Source: G965197555 sp965197555 (GTDB lineage Bacteria; Chloroflexota; Dehalococcoidia; Lucifugimonadales; UBA3495). Taken from it: a stretch of 64,000 nt of DNA. The stretch lies in the NCBI GenBank assembly GCA_965197555.1, contig OZ240213.1, positions 806,001 through 870,000 of the forward strand, written 5' to 3'. The position numbers were made by a program, and so were the translations under genes. Below are positions 7,707 to 16,598 of the stretch, piece by piece; position 1 is the first letter of the stretch, and every line of letters begins with the position of its first letter. The notes beneath the pieces are model-generated. The model was not told where the DNA came from, did not search any database, and saw nothing but the letters and a program-made list of their open reading frames with translations.

Positions 7707-9013
7707 TAATTCCGGTATACTCCCACAAAGTCTCCCACTAACCCGTTTCGGAACGATCCCGATTCCAGGTGGCTCAACAGCGTTTCCAGCGCCGCTCGTG
7801 ATTCGCCGAGTACCACCAGTACGTGTCTATCCGGTGTTGCTTGCAAGAATATTGTAGCGGTCCCGGTGGCATCGATTTCGGAAGTAAAGGGCGTACGCAG
7901 GGACCCATCTAATTGTATCCCGGACAGTTGCAGGTATTGGGCTACTTCGAAAGAGTCCTCATATAATCCCAAATACATTGTATCCCTGGTAATGTCTTCC
8001 ACTGGCTTGATGTCCGCTTTCTTGCCGAATGCAGCCAACAGTGTCTTAGCATCGGACCCAACTTCAAACAGAGCCGACTGCCCCAACAAAAGGTCCACTT
8101 GGTCTCCGAAGAAATAAGGAAAGTCGGTTAGATGGAATTCTCTGATGTTGGAAGTTAGGTAGTCCGCGATATTGGAAATGAACCTGTCGTTGTCCAGGAT
8201 GGAGTTCTGGGGTGGAATCATGAAAGTAAGGTCGGAGATCGCTACAACGCGTCCGTCCCTTCCCTTGGCCACTGGATAGAAGGGCTCGATTCGGTGGACC
8301 GTCGACGATCGGGTATTGGTGTCGGCCCGGACTAAACCGGGACCGGCGCTTCTTACCGATCCTGAAGTATACATGACGATGCGCCGCAAGCCTTGCGTCA
8401 GTTCGTCGGCCCGTGGGAAATCGCTCAGGAATATGTTCTGATGGTTTAGGTCGTATTCCGTCGTGTTGTACAAATGACCGGGTAGAAAGGAGATTCCGAA
8501 CCGCTGGGCCAGAGAGTTGATCCGGTGCCGACGGGTAGGGTCGGCGATCAGCAACAGCCTGCCCCCCTTGTCTACAAATTGCTCTATCAGAGCCCCCTCT
8601 GCTGGGGTATACGGCTGCCTGGGCAGAATAACCGCCATGCTGTCAGCTTTACGCAGGGCCACGTCCAGCGCTTCAAGCCGTTGCGACTCCGAGTTGACGG
8701 GGACCACATCGCCCAAATACTCCACGTCAAATCCCCTGTCGGCGACGCGGTTCGTTAGCGTGGTTATTTCGGCCTTGGTGTATGAGTGCGAATGGGTCGC
8801 GTCAAGCACCAACGTTCCACGTTGGATTTTGGGCACCTCAGTAAAGGTAAGAATACTGGAGGAAGGCACGGGTATCCCTTCCAGCGGTATAGAGACTGCT
8901 TCCGGCGCATCATAGCCTCCCCCTTGGAAGTGGAAGTACGCCGCCAGAAAATAAATCAGGGCGGCCAGAGGCAAGAGGAGCAGCAGCCAGAGCTTATTCG
9001 GGCGGGCCCACAT
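7706..9013 (-). CDS. Membrane-anchored DUF4350/GldG-like protein
   Basis: A 435-residue protein with one N-terminal membrane segment (LWLLLLLPLAALIYFLAAYF), then an extracytoplasmic part that resembles the Rossmann-like DUF4350/GldG domain. It reads LVLDATHSHSYTKAEITTL, a vicinity with DSMAVILPRQPYTPAEGALIEQFVDKGGRLLLIADP, and AISDLTFM. In GldG- and DUF4350-type proteins this fold binds ligands at the cell surface and is often linked to ABC-type complexes, but no transporter genes are seen here. The gene overlaps the preceding S49 peptidase gene by 20 bases and the following lipoprotein gene by one base, so the three form one operon. Exact role unknown. Confidence 0.75.
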   Translation of the reverse strand: MWARPNKLWLLLLLPLAALIYFLAAYFHFQGGGYDAPEAVSIPLEGIPVPSSSILTFTEVPKIQRGTLVLDATHSHSYTKAEITTLTNRVADRGFDVEYLGDVVPVNSESQRLEALDVALRKADSMAVILPRQPYTPAEGALIEQFVDKGGRLLLIADPTRRHRINSLAQRFGISFLPGHLYNTTEYDLNHQNIFLSDFPRADELTQGLRRIVMYTSGSVRSAGPGLVRADTNTRSSTVHRIEPFYPVAKGRDGRVVAISDLTFMIPPQNSILDNDRFISNIADYLTSNIREFHLTDFPYFFGDQVDLLLGQSALFEVGSDAKTLLAAFGKKADIKPVEDITRDTMYLGLYEDSFEVAQYLQLSGIQLDGSLRTPFTSEIDATGTATIFLQATPDRHVLVVLGESRAALETLLSHLESGSFRNGLVGDFVGVYRN

Positions 9014-10025
9014 ACAAGTAGTAAATCCTGGGCGTATTTACGTTCAAGGGGAACCCAGGGGGAGATTCTGCTTCAAGCTCTATGACACCGGAGGGCAGGA
9101 ACGGCCGCCGAAAGCTATCCAGATTGGACCGCTCATCCAACGGTCCAATAAGCCCCTGGTCGTCCTTGGCGGAAGTCACGAGGGCTCGGAGCGAAGCGTC
9201 CTGGTGTAGAGGACCTCCATCGGTGGCGGAGCCAAAAATCCTTTGGGATTTCTGGACGAAAATTCGGAACACTTCGGTATTAACGTCGACCAGTTCATAA
9301 CCGGATATGTTAGCCAAGTCCGCCGCGGTCTGGATGGCATCGGTGTCGCTGCCTAATTCGTCAACCAAGCCGAGTCGCACCGCTTCTATCCCGGAGTATA
9401 AACGGGCGTTGAGCAACTCCTCCCGGGTGATCTTTAGCTTGTCGCCGCGTTCGGTGACCACCATTTGCCCGAAGCCCTCTTTGACTTGGTCCGCCAGCCT
9501 AATCCAATGGCGGCGGGTGTCTCCTGCCTTGTAGGGCCCTGACGTGATCACCTGCTCATTGGGTGGAAATGGGATCATCGGGCCGGGGAACGATAGGATA
9601 ACACCCACGCTTCCCACCAAAGACGTCGGTTTGACATAGACCTTGTTGGCCCCCAGCAGCATCATATATCCACCACTGGCGGCGATCGTTTCGGTAACCA
9701 CCACTACCGGCTTTACTTCACGCAGTTCGCGCATTTCCAGGAACAGCTTCTCGCTGGACGCTGCTCCCCCGCCCGGGCTGTTCAGCTTCACAACGACCGC
9801 TTTGATGTCGTCGTTTTCGCGGGCGTAGTCCAGGAAAGCACCAATGACAAAGGACGAGTTACTGCTTATTACAGTAAATGGGAGGTCTATTATTCCTATC
9901 TTGGGCTTTCCCGGAAAGACATAGAAGAACACCGTCGATCCCAAGGTCAGGCCCAAGACAACAAGAACAAGTACACTAAAGTACCATGTTCGGATTACGC
10001 GCCAGATCACAGAGAGTCCACCCAT
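8994..10025 (-). CDS. sppA: S49 family signal-peptide-peptidase-like serine protease (SppA type)
   Basis: A 343-residue protein with one N-terminal membrane segment (residues about 12-35), then a ClpP/crotonase-fold protease domain. The oxyanion and substrate strand reads VVVKLNSPGGGAASSE. The nucleophile is in ETIAASGGYMM, and the expected general-base lysine is in SGPYKAGDTRR, as in Bacillus-type SppA. The family cleaves leftover signal peptides and other membrane-embedded peptides. The length fits the short, single-domain form. It is the first gene of a three-gene operon with a GldG-like protein and a lipoprotein, so it may act on one of them. The C-terminal 60 residues are an extension without a recognised domain. 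Confidence 0.88.
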   Translation of the reverse strand: MGGLSVIWRVIRTWYFSVLVLVVLGLTLGSTVFFYVFPGKPKIGIIDLPFTVISSNSSFVIGAFLDYARENDDIKAVVVKLNSPGGGAASSEKLFLEMRELREVKPVVVVTETIAASGGYMMLLGANKVYVKPTSLVGSVGVILSFPGPMIPFPPNEQVITSGPYKAGDTRRHWIRLADQVKEGFGQMVVTERGDKLKITREELLNARLYSGIEAVRLGLVDELGSDTDAIQTAADLANISGYELVDVNTEVFRIFVQKSQRIFGSATDGGPLHQDASLRALVTSAKDDQGLIGPLDERSNLDSFRRPFLPSGVIELEAESPPGFPLNVNTPRIYYLYVGPPE

Positions 10026-10500
10026 TCCCAGGTCCTATTAATTCTTCAGTCCAACCGAACCCAATGACGGACCCACCTCACACTCCTGGAAGTTTGCGTC
10101 GGCTGGATATCGCTTGTAATTGTAAGGCCCACCACCCGGGTTCAGCCAAGATTAACATGGTTCCACTACACGTACAACGCTAATATATTTACGCTGCAAC
10201 CGGCTGTCTGGATGTCCTGGCCCATGAAGCGTCGGACACCACGCGGCTCTAGCTGAATCAATAGCGAGTGGAAAGGTTACAATGGGCTTGCCCAAGTCCC
10301 AAGAAATCCTAAACCAATGACGTTAGAGGTCGCCGGTACGTCCTCGGTCTTTGGGTGGAGGCTATTGACGTTTGTCCGGAGCTTCTGCCCGAAAAGCGAC
10401 GTGGGGCTTGATTGATCCACCGCCCGTCGAGGGTGATTGTGGACTTGCCCACCTGCGTTTAGAGTGCCTTGAGTCGAACGCAGACTTTGTGGTCCACTGT
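10026..10500. other. Intergenic region, no gene found
   Basis: A 475-base gap between two minus-strand genes. The reading frames that cross it have no family-like composition or ribosome binding site. An AT-rich patch near 10180-10195 could belong to the promoter of the downstream protease operon (a TTGTAC-like box with 17-base spacing to TAATCT on the minus strand), but it is weak. Confidence 0.4.
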
Positions 10501-11370
10501 TTAGGAAGCTAAGGCCGTCAAAGCATTCAGGTCGGGGACCGGCTGGCCCTCGGGGTGCAAGGGCTGGATGCAAACATGACTTGCTCCAGCATCAAAGTGT
10601 TCTTGAATACGTTGCTGGATCACTTCCTCATTCCCCCAGGCGACCATACCGTCAATAAAACGATCGCTGCCGCCGTCGGCCAAGTCTGCCTCGCTGAAGC
10701 CGAGACGCAGCCAGTTGTTTCGGTAATTGGGCAGGGGCATATATAGGCCCAATACTTGGCGCGCCACCTGTCGCGCTTTGCCGGGGTCGTTAACCAGGAG
10801 GACCTTTTGCTCGACACAGAGCCATTTGTCCGGGCCGAGGATTTCCCTCGCTCCCGCTGTATGTTCGGGAGTAACGTTGTAGGACAAAGCCCCAGCAGTA
10901 CGTGCCCCGGCCAGTTCTGTCATCTTGGGGCCCAAAGCCGCCAATACCGTTGGTGGTGTTTCGTCTAGCGCCGGCGCAATGGCTCCCGCCTTCTCCATGG
11001 CATCCAGGTAGCCCCGCATCGTCGGTATGGGTTTCCCGTAATGATGTCCCCGGGCTCGCTCCACCAGCCTCGTGTGGGAGACGCCCAACCCCAACAGAAA
11101 ACGTCCTCCAGAGAACCTGGCCAAAGAGTGCTGACCTTGCTTAGCAGCGGTGGCGTCGCGGGCGTAGATGTTGGCAATACCGGACCCTACAACCAATGTT
11201 TCGGTCTGGCTCAAAAGGAAGCTTCCCAGGGAAAAGGCTTCGTAACCAGCGGCTTCCACGTACCACAATGCCCCGTAGCCTAGCTTCTCACTATGCTGTG
11301 CCAACTCCGCCAATTGCGCTGGGGTCAGCGGGTCGGTATAACACCACACGCCGAGTTTACCCAAATCCAT
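10501..11370 (-). CDS. LLM-class (luciferase-like) F420-dependent oxidoreductase
   Basis: A 289-residue TIM-barrel enzyme of the bacterial luciferase/F420-dependent superfamily (resembling the TIGR03620 group). Seen in the sequence: the N-terminal LGVWCYTDPLTPAQLAELA, GYGALWYVEA, VVGSGIANIYARDA, the barrel strand FLLGLGVSH, and the C-terminal DAGASHVCIQPL. The enzyme class moves hydride between F420H2 (or FMNH2) and a small substrate; the substrate is unknown. The ATG at 11370 follows GGTGGTGAG. It is 185 bases downstream of the TusA-MetE gene on the same strand and may or may not be cotranscribed. Confidence 0.88.
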   Translation of the reverse strand: MDLGKLGVWCYTDPLTPAQLAELAQHSEKLGYGALWYVEAAGYEAFSLGSFLLSQTETLVVGSGIANIYARDATAAKQGQHSLARFSGGRFLLGLGVSHTRLVERARGHHYGKPIPTMRGYLDAMEKAGAIAPALDETPPTVLAALGPKMTELAGARTAGALSYNVTPEHTAGAREILGPDKWLCVEQKVLLVNDPGKARQVARQVLGLYMPLPNYRNNWLRLGFSEADLADGGSDRFIDGMVAWGNEEVIQQRIQEHFDAGASHVCIQPLHPEGQPVPDLNALTALAS

Positions 11371-11555
11371 CGTCTCACCACCTAGAGTGTTAATCGCACC
11401 TAGATACTATGAAAGCATCATACTAACGGTGTGACCCCAGGGCAAGCTTAGGCTGGGCTGAGGGTTCAGGTCTTGAAAGCGATAGCCCAGCGACAACTAG
11501 TTGAGGAGGGACGACCACCGAGGCCAGGGGGCGCCCCAAGTCACCGGTGGGGGTC

Positions 11556-13079
11556 TCATGGCGACGCGCGAACCAGGTCCCGGGCGGCGACGATGGCTTT
11601 GAGTTTGGCTTCAGCCGTACGGGCGGAGGCAACGGGGTTGTCTGCGAAGGTAGCAAAGCCGCAGTCCGGAGTCAGCAGCACCCGCTCTGCCCCGAAAAGG
11701 TTGACGGCGCGGGATATGCGAGGGCGAATTTCCTCAACGCTCTCTACGGAGTCGAGTTTCTGGTTGACTACGCCAACGCCGACGCGTTTGTCGCTGGGTA
11801 AGCCGCGAAGTACGTCTAACTCCCCCGCGCGCGGTGTACACAATTCAAGGAGTAATACCCCCACATCGACCCGGCTTAAAGCATCCAGCAGAGGCCGGTA
11901 GTCGCCGGAAAGAGCGGCCGACTCGTCGCGAGTCCAGTTACCTCGGCAAACGTGCAGGCCTAAGCGTTCCGGCGGAAGACCGCGGACCACCTTGTTGAGC
12001 AACCCCACGGCGAAGTCAAGCTCCACTGCTGGTTCCAGCTTCTCGCTCAGGGCCCCGCACATAAACGTGCGGTTCCCTCCAGCACTGCCGAAGACGACCT
12101 CGGTCAGGACCGGTTCGTCGAACTGCACCAAGGCGGCGCCCGATGTTAGCAAGAAATGCAACTCTTCGCGCAGTACTCGAACCACATCCTGGGCCAACTG
12201 ATCGCGGGTCTCATATGGAAGGTCCTTGAGGCAGTCGAGCCACATTGTGCGGGTGAGCAAGTAGGGCCCTGGTAATGCCACCTTAACCGGCAGTTCGGTG
12301 CAAGCCCGTGAGAACTCTAGCTCATGGACCGCGAGAGGCCGGCTCCTTCCCAAGTTCCCGTAGACCACTGGGTGGCGCACTTCCCCCGCTGGAACATCTA
12401 GGGCGCGGAGCTCCTTTTCAAACTTCTCCGGGTCGTCCACCATAGTAGTCAAGTCGTTCAGGGGAATGAGCTGGCAGTTGTCCAGCAGACCACCCACAAA
12501 GCTGGCGTAGCTGTCCCGGCGTTGTTCGCCATCAGTGATCACATCTACACCGGCCCGGACCTGGGAATCGATACTTAGCCGCGCCCCGTCATCCGCCGTG
12601 GCCTGGAACTCCACCTCGTCGAGCCTGCCTTCCAAGTGGTCGTGAATCGCTTGCAACATCCACCGAGGCCTAGGCCAACTGCCGATGCCCATGACCGACA
12701 GCGGTTCAATCTTCGGGCCTGGGGCGGGGGTGGGAAGGGATGTGGGGATAGTGACCTTCACTCTCAACTGTTCGCCGATGGAGGCCGTCGTTGCTATTGC
12801 GGGTGTATGTCGACGCTCGGCTAGTGGACCTTTACAAACAAGGAAGCTGCGTTGGCCGTTGTTCCTCGTCCAAGACACCAACTCGTTCTTGGTCATACGG
12901 CACCAAGCCGGGAGTTCTATTTCGACCGTGGAATCGGTGGACAAGATTTCGAGAAGCCCACCGCGGTCCAAGGGGTCTATGTGCCGCCGGATCAAAAGCA
13001 GCAGCCCGCTGCCGCAATCGAGATCGCCGCCGTCGAAGCTAAAATCGGGTTGATAAGCGTGCTGTGGGATCGGGTCCAT
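11556..13079 (-). CDS. Fusion of a TusA-like sulfur-carrier domain to a core MetE (cobalamin-independent methionine synthase C-terminal) domain
   Basis: A 507-residue two-domain protein. Residues about 13-85 are TusA-like: DCGSGLLLLIRRH places the conserved Cys at position 22, then LEILSTDST and the family signature LPAWCRMTKNELVSW. A Pro-rich linker (about 86-125) leads to a MetE C-terminal barrel (about 128-507) that opens with GSWPRP. The catalytic zinc ligands expected in MetE are all present: His376 and Cys378 (LHVCRGNW), Glu412 (LLELC) and Cys473 (TPDCGF). The N-terminal half of full-length MetE, which binds folate, is absent, as in core-MetE proteins. I chose the ATG at 13079 because AAGGA lies 7 bases upstream. 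It follows dsrE- and tusA-like genes in one operon. The fusion suggests that a persulfide or thiol bound to TusA is presented to the methyl-transfer zinc site. Confidence 0.88.
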   Translation of the reverse strand: MDPIPQHAYQPDFSFDGGDLDCGSGLLLLIRRHIDPLDRGGLLEILSTDSTVEIELPAWCRMTKNELVSWTRNNGQRSFLVCKGPLAERRHTPAIATTASIGEQLRVKVTIPTSLPTPAPGPKIEPLSVMGIGSWPRPRWMLQAIHDHLEGRLDEVEFQATADDGARLSIDSQVRAGVDVITDGEQRRDSYASFVGGLLDNCQLIPLNDLTTMVDDPEKFEKELRALDVPAGEVRHPVVYGNLGRSRPLAVHELEFSRACTELPVKVALPGPYLLTRTMWLDCLKDLPYETRDQLAQDVVRVLREELHFLLTSGAALVQFDEPVLTEVVFGSAGGNRTFMCGALSEKLEPAVELDFAVGLLNKVVRGLPPERLGLHVCRGNWTRDESAALSGDYRPLLDALSRVDVGVLLLELCTPRAGELDVLRGLPSDKRVGVGVVNQKLDSVESVEEIRPRISRAVNLFGAERVLLTPDCGFATFADNPVASARTAEAKLKAIVAARDLVRASP

Positions 13080-13127
13080 CACGGGGTCCTTGGGCCTCTA
13101 ATACTTGTAATAACGTGGAAGGGTTAT

Positions 13128-13490
13128 CTAAAACGAAATAACGGGACTATTGTCCGACAAGAACTCCACCAGCACGGCACCGCCTACGATTTGGGCGCCG
13201 TCCACCAAGTTTTTGGGGTCCAGCCCCCGCTTGTTGAAGCAGGGGGCACACACGTAAATGGACCCGCCAACAGACGCGAAATTGTCCATGAGCTCCTTCA
13301 GGGGTAGAAACCCCTCCTCGTGGACATCATCGGCGTATCCTTTCTGAGAGAGGCGGACTCCTTCGGTGCTGAGGAACACCAAGGCGTCTTTCTCCGAGCC
13401 AAGCGCGGCATTGGCTATAACGAAGGCGACGGTGGATTTGTCGGTGTCATCCTTGGCGCAGGTGAGATTAACACAGAATTTTTGGGCCAA
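13128..13490 (-). CDS. DsrE-family sulfur-relay protein
   Basis: A 120-residue protein with the DsrE/DsrF-like fold: KFCVNLTCAKDDTDKSTVAFVIANAAL at the N-terminus, DALVFLSTEGVRL, and a conserved Cys in VCAPCFNKRGLD near residue 80. Members bind or transfer persulfide sulfur. The start is a TTG at 13490 with GGAG 9 bases upstream; the expected DsrE N-terminus supports it. It sits between a TusA gene (24 bases upstream) and the TusA-MetE fusion (48 bases downstream), so the three likely form one sulfur-handling unit. Confidence 0.88.
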   Translation of the reverse strand: MAQKFCVNLTCAKDDTDKSTVAFVIANAALGSEKDALVFLSTEGVRLSQKGYADDVHEEGFLPLKELMDNFASVGGSIYVCAPCFNKRGLDPKNLVDGAQIVGGAVLVEFLSDNSPVISF

Positions 13491-13514
13491 AGTGAGTCAC
13501 TCCAATTTGATTTT

Positions 13515-13781
13515 TCAGGATTGTTTCTGCTCGATCCAATAGTCAGGGTGTTCTGCGCGGAGCAACCTGCGGCCTGTCATACGACACCACGCCGGCAGGT
13601 CTGCGGGTGCGCCTAGGTCCTGGGAAGTCAGCTTGAGGACCTGGCCAGCCTCGAGCTTTTGCATCCGAATTCGGAGCAGGATGATGACCTCGCCGCATCC
13701 CATGTGACCCGCGTCCCATTGGTCAGCGACGTCAACTTCATCCTCTCGGTCACCATGGTTTGCCAAGCCCAAGTTACTCAC
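13515..13781 (-). CDS. Stand-alone TusA-like sulfurtransferase protein
   Basis: A small TusA-fold protein of about 88 residues. The recognisable core is QWDAGHMGCGEVIILLRIRM, then ADLPAWCRMTGRRLL. It has the TusA Cys but in a CGE context instead of the classic CPxP. The start is uncertain: I use GTG at 13781, which gives a short acidic N-terminus. A TTG at 13901 would add 40 residues that do not look TusA-like, and no start has a convincing ribosome site. The DLPAWCRMT signature is nearly identical to the N-terminal domain of the neighbouring TusA-MetE fusion, so the two TusA domains are related. Likely role: carrying sulfur as a persulfide. Confidence 0.75.
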   Translation of the reverse strand: MSNLGLANHGDREDEVDVADQWDAGHMGCGEVIILLRIRMQKLEAGQVLKLTSQDLGAPADLPAWCRMTGRRLLRAEHPDYWIEQKQS

Positions 13782-14150
13782 ATGAAGCGGCGCCCAGGTA
13801 TTTCCAAGGCCTTGGACGCTGTCGCCCGGCGGCTTGGGCCGACTCTCGGATTCTAACAAAGGGGCGAACCGGCAATCAATGGCAACAACGACAAACGCCA
13901 AGACTTGGTCGAGGTCAACACATGCCTAGGCCTTCTGGAACACAAGCTACATTCTCTCGAGTCTTCGTAACTATAACTGATGCCTTATGCTCGTTGACCC
14001 TGGGTGCCCGCTTGACTAATGGTGTGTGGTAGGGGGTGCATCCGAACAGCGAATACGTCGGTGTCCTCAAGTTGATGGAGTGTGGGACACGCGTTAGGGT
14101 TGCACCTGTAGATCTGGCCAGTCTCCTCAATCGCGACGACAGGAGCCGGA

Positions 14151-14699
14151 ATGGGAATACGCATAAGGACGGCTAATCCAGAGGACGCCTTCCCCATGGC
14201 GAAGGTTCATGTCGACACCTGGCGGTCCGCCTATTCAGGCATCATGCCAACTGATTTCTTGTCTCGACTCTCGTACCAGGACCGGGAAAGATGGTGGCGT
14301 GACATCCTGGCAAAGGAACAACCCGCCACAAGTAACTTCGTTGCCTTGAGTGCCAATGGCGGCGTTATCGGCCTCGCCAGTGGAGGGCCGACACGGGAAG
14401 GAGACCGGACTTACCAGGGGGAGCTATATGTCATTTATTTGCTCGAACAATTTCAGGGTAAGGGCGTGGGTCGCAGGCTTGTCTGTGCAGTAGCTAATCG
14501 TCTGCTAACCGATGGCATTCGGTCGATGTTGGTATGGGTGCTGGAAGACAACTTCTCCGCCTGCCGGTTCTACAGGTCCCTTGGAGGTAAGCGAGTCAAC
14601 CGGAAAACCATTTCAATTGGAGGCGTGAAGCTTCCAGAGGTGTCCTACGGTTGGAATGACGTTACCAACCTAGCGAGCGAATCGCCTGTTCGACTCTGA
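14151..14699 (+). CDS. GNAT-family N-acetyltransferase
   Basis: A 182-residue acetyltransferase with the GNAT fold: IRTANPEDAFPMAKVHVDTWRSAY at the N-terminus, the acetyl-CoA pyrophosphate loop QGKGVGRRL, and the C-terminal NFSACRFYRSLG. It transfers acetyl from acetyl-CoA to an amine; the acceptor is unknown. The ATG is preceded by AGGAG at 5 bases. It is a single gene on the plus strand just before the tRNA-Gln gene. Confidence 0.88.
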   Translation: MGIRIRTANPEDAFPMAKVHVDTWRSAYSGIMPTDFLSRLSYQDRERWWRDILAKEQPATSNFVALSANGGVIGLASGGPTREGDRTYQGELYVIYLLEQFQGKGVGRRLVCAVANRLLTDGIRSMLVWVLEDNFSACRFYRSLGGKRVNRKTISIGGVKLPEVSYGWNDVTNLASESPVRL

Positions 14700-14993
14700 A
14701 AGGCCTGGAGGCCTGCTCTTGCTTCTCCAATGACAGTAGAGAACGCTTTCTTGGCGCCGGATCAGGACAAGAGTCGCCGAAGGCATGAGCTTTTTCTTAC
14801 ATGGTTTTTTCTTAAAGGAGCATGGGCTCACGAGAACCCGGATGTTCATCAGAACTAGGGTGAGGGAGGTCGCGGTGACCCCGGGCAAAGCCACCATTAA
14901 GTACACTGCATCTATGCCGCAAGACCGCCCAATGAAAGGCATGGATGGAGAGGAACATCGCGCTACAGGACCCGGTTCTGAGAACACGAGTGG

Positions 14994-15067
14994 TGGCTGG
15001 GGATGGAGGATTCGAACCTCCGATACCTGATCCAGAGTCAGGCGTCTTACCACTAGACTAATCCCCA
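14994..15067 (-). tRNA. tRNA-Gln (anticodon CTG)
   Basis: Reading the minus strand from 15067, a 7-bp acceptor stem TGGGGAT / ATCCCCA encloses a full cloverleaf. The anticodon stem is CCTGA/TCAGG with loop CTCTGGA, giving anticodon CTG. The T arm GGAGG TTCGAATCCTCC is standard. The discriminator is G, and CCA is encoded at 14994-14996. U1-A72 and G73 are glutamine identity features. Confidence 0.95.
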
Positions 15068-15244
15068 GCGGGAACCCAGGAGGTCACCTAGACCCCTCTC
15101 GGGTGGGTGTCGACCTGCGACTCCCAAATGATATCAGAAGACGGACGAGTATTGTGGGCAAGGACGCGTTGACCACCCGCCTGCGAGCACGGCGATTTAA
15201 AGTAGGATGAACAGCCTCAAATCTAGATTGAAGGAGGTAGTGGT
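15068..15244. other. Leader region of the tyrosine recombinase gene
   Basis: A 177-base gap after the tRNA gene. It ends with AAGGAGG just ahead of the recombinase GTG. No repeat of the tRNA 3' end was found here. Confidence 0.4.
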
Positions 15245-16072
15245 GTGGAGACGAAGAGGGCTACCGCGTCCTTCCTGGAGTATTGTGGCTATCGAGGACT
15301 ACGACCGAAGACCTTGGAATTTTACGCATGGGGATTGGATTACCTGGAGCGGGCCTATGAGGTACTACCAAAGCATCGCAGGGAAATTGTGTCTATCCTA
15401 GGTGCTAATCCGCTGCTTGGCCAAGAGTCACGGCGGTGCCTGCATCGCATTTTCCGCAGATTCTTCGGGTGGGTTGCCGAAGAGTTTCACCAGGTCAATC
15501 CGACACTACATCTGGAACCTCTGCCCAAATTTAAGTCTGTTTCCAGAGTGTTGTCCCCAGAGGAAATAGAGGTTGTATGGGAAGCATGTGAATCGGGCCG
15601 GGAACGGGGGATGGTGGCGGTGGTCCTGGACACTGGTATTCGTCTGGGCGAGGTCGCCAGTCTGACGAGGAGGGATATAGGTACGGAAACCCTTCGGGTC
15701 ACCGGAAAAGTAGGTTCCCGCCTAGTGCCATTAAGCCGGTCGGTCAGAGACATGCTGTTGTCCTTGGCTGGAGACTCCCGGCATGTATGGAAGGGTAGGA
15801 AGGGGAACCTAGGCCGGATTGGCATTCAAAAGGCCTACCGGCGACTGTTTCGGCGGGCTGGACTCACCGGTCCGAAGTTAGGCCCCCACTTACTCAGGCA
15901 TACCTTTGGCACTCACTATTGCCGAGCTGGAGGCAACGTTCGTATTTTGCAAGAGATCATGGGCCACCAATCGTTGAATACCACCATGATCTATGTCCAC
16001 TTGGCAGGCCGGGCCGTCATCGAGGACCATGCCGTCTATTCGCCGATCAAGACGCTGGCGTTGGTCAAGTAG
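15245..16072 (+). CDS. Tyrosine recombinase / phage-type integrase (XerC/D-like)
   Basis: A 275-residue site-specific recombinase. The N-terminal SAM-like core-binding domain spans about 1-100. The catalytic domain carries all expected residues: Arg in DTGIRLGEV, Lys in GKVGSRLVPL, His-x-x-Arg in PHLLRHTF, His in MGHQSLN, and the nucleophile Tyr in TMIYVHL. The GTG at 15245 has AAGGAGG 8 bases upstream. It stands 177 bases from tRNA-Gln at the edge of an island of accessory DNA, so it may have driven an integration. However, it lies on the 5' side of the tRNA, not on the 3' side where most integrations leave the integrase. Confidence 0.92.
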   Translation: METKRATASFLEYCGYRGLRPKTLEFYAWGLDYLERAYEVLPKHRREIVSILGANPLLGQESRRCLHRIFRRFFGWVAEEFHQVNPTLHLEPLPKFKSVSRVLSPEEIEVVWEACESGRERGMVAVVLDTGIRLGEVASLTRRDIGTETLRVTGKVGSRLVPLSRSVRDMLLSLAGDSRHVWKGRKGNLGRIGIQKAYRRLFRRAGLTGPKLGPHLLRHTFGTHYCRAGGNVRILQEIMGHQSLNTTMIYVHLAGRAVIEDHAVYSPIKTLALVK

Positions 16073-16109
16073 TCACCAATCCAGCCATGTAGTAGGAGAG
16101 GGCCGGGCC

Positions 16110-16388
16110 GTGCGACCCAGGACCATGGCCGACCGCCTGGCCCCCTACATCCGCGACTATTCCTCGGAACGTCCCACCGACGACAACGGAGTCAGGCCTG
16201 CCGTTCTCGTGGTCTTTGATGACGGCATCGCCGCCAGCCACTTCTTACGGGTTGTGGGTAATGAGATGGTCCGTGCTAGGGGAAACTTTCCCGGGCGAGT
16301 CGCCCACGAATCTGCCACGGGACGACTCTGGCCGCTAGGACGGGAGTGGCAATCGCTTGGACATTGGGACCATACAACTGTTATGTGA
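16110..16388 (+). pseudogene. Short relic ORF resembling the C-terminal part of a replication-relaxation-type protein
   Basis: An open frame of about 92 residues from a GTG at 16110 with GGAGAGG upstream. The segment MADRLAPYIRDY...GVRPAVLVVFDD resembles the end of replication-relaxation family proteins of mobile elements, in which an arginine-Pro segment precedes a short beta strand. The N-terminal DNA-binding part is missing. Most likely it is a decayed end of a mobile-element gene, but a small intact gene cannot be excluded. The family match is from memory and is weak. Confidence 0.4.
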
Positions 16389-16598
16389 CGCCGACCTGAG
16401 AACCCTACCATGATGGCAACGTTCACCTACGGGGAACCTCTATTCCCCTTTTGACTGACGCAACCTGGACACCAACCAACTTGAACGGAGTCGGATGCTG
16501 TAAAATGGAATGGCTCCCCTGTCTTCTCTTTTATGTGAACATCGGACATTCTCCTCGAACTAAGCACTCACGGCTCCGATGTGAGGAGGACGAACCTA

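Noticed and set aside
15068..16072. Integration of the island into the 3' end of tRNA-Gln
   Set aside because: The integrase lies on the 5' side of the tRNA and I found no duplicated tRNA end downstream, so the att model is not supported.
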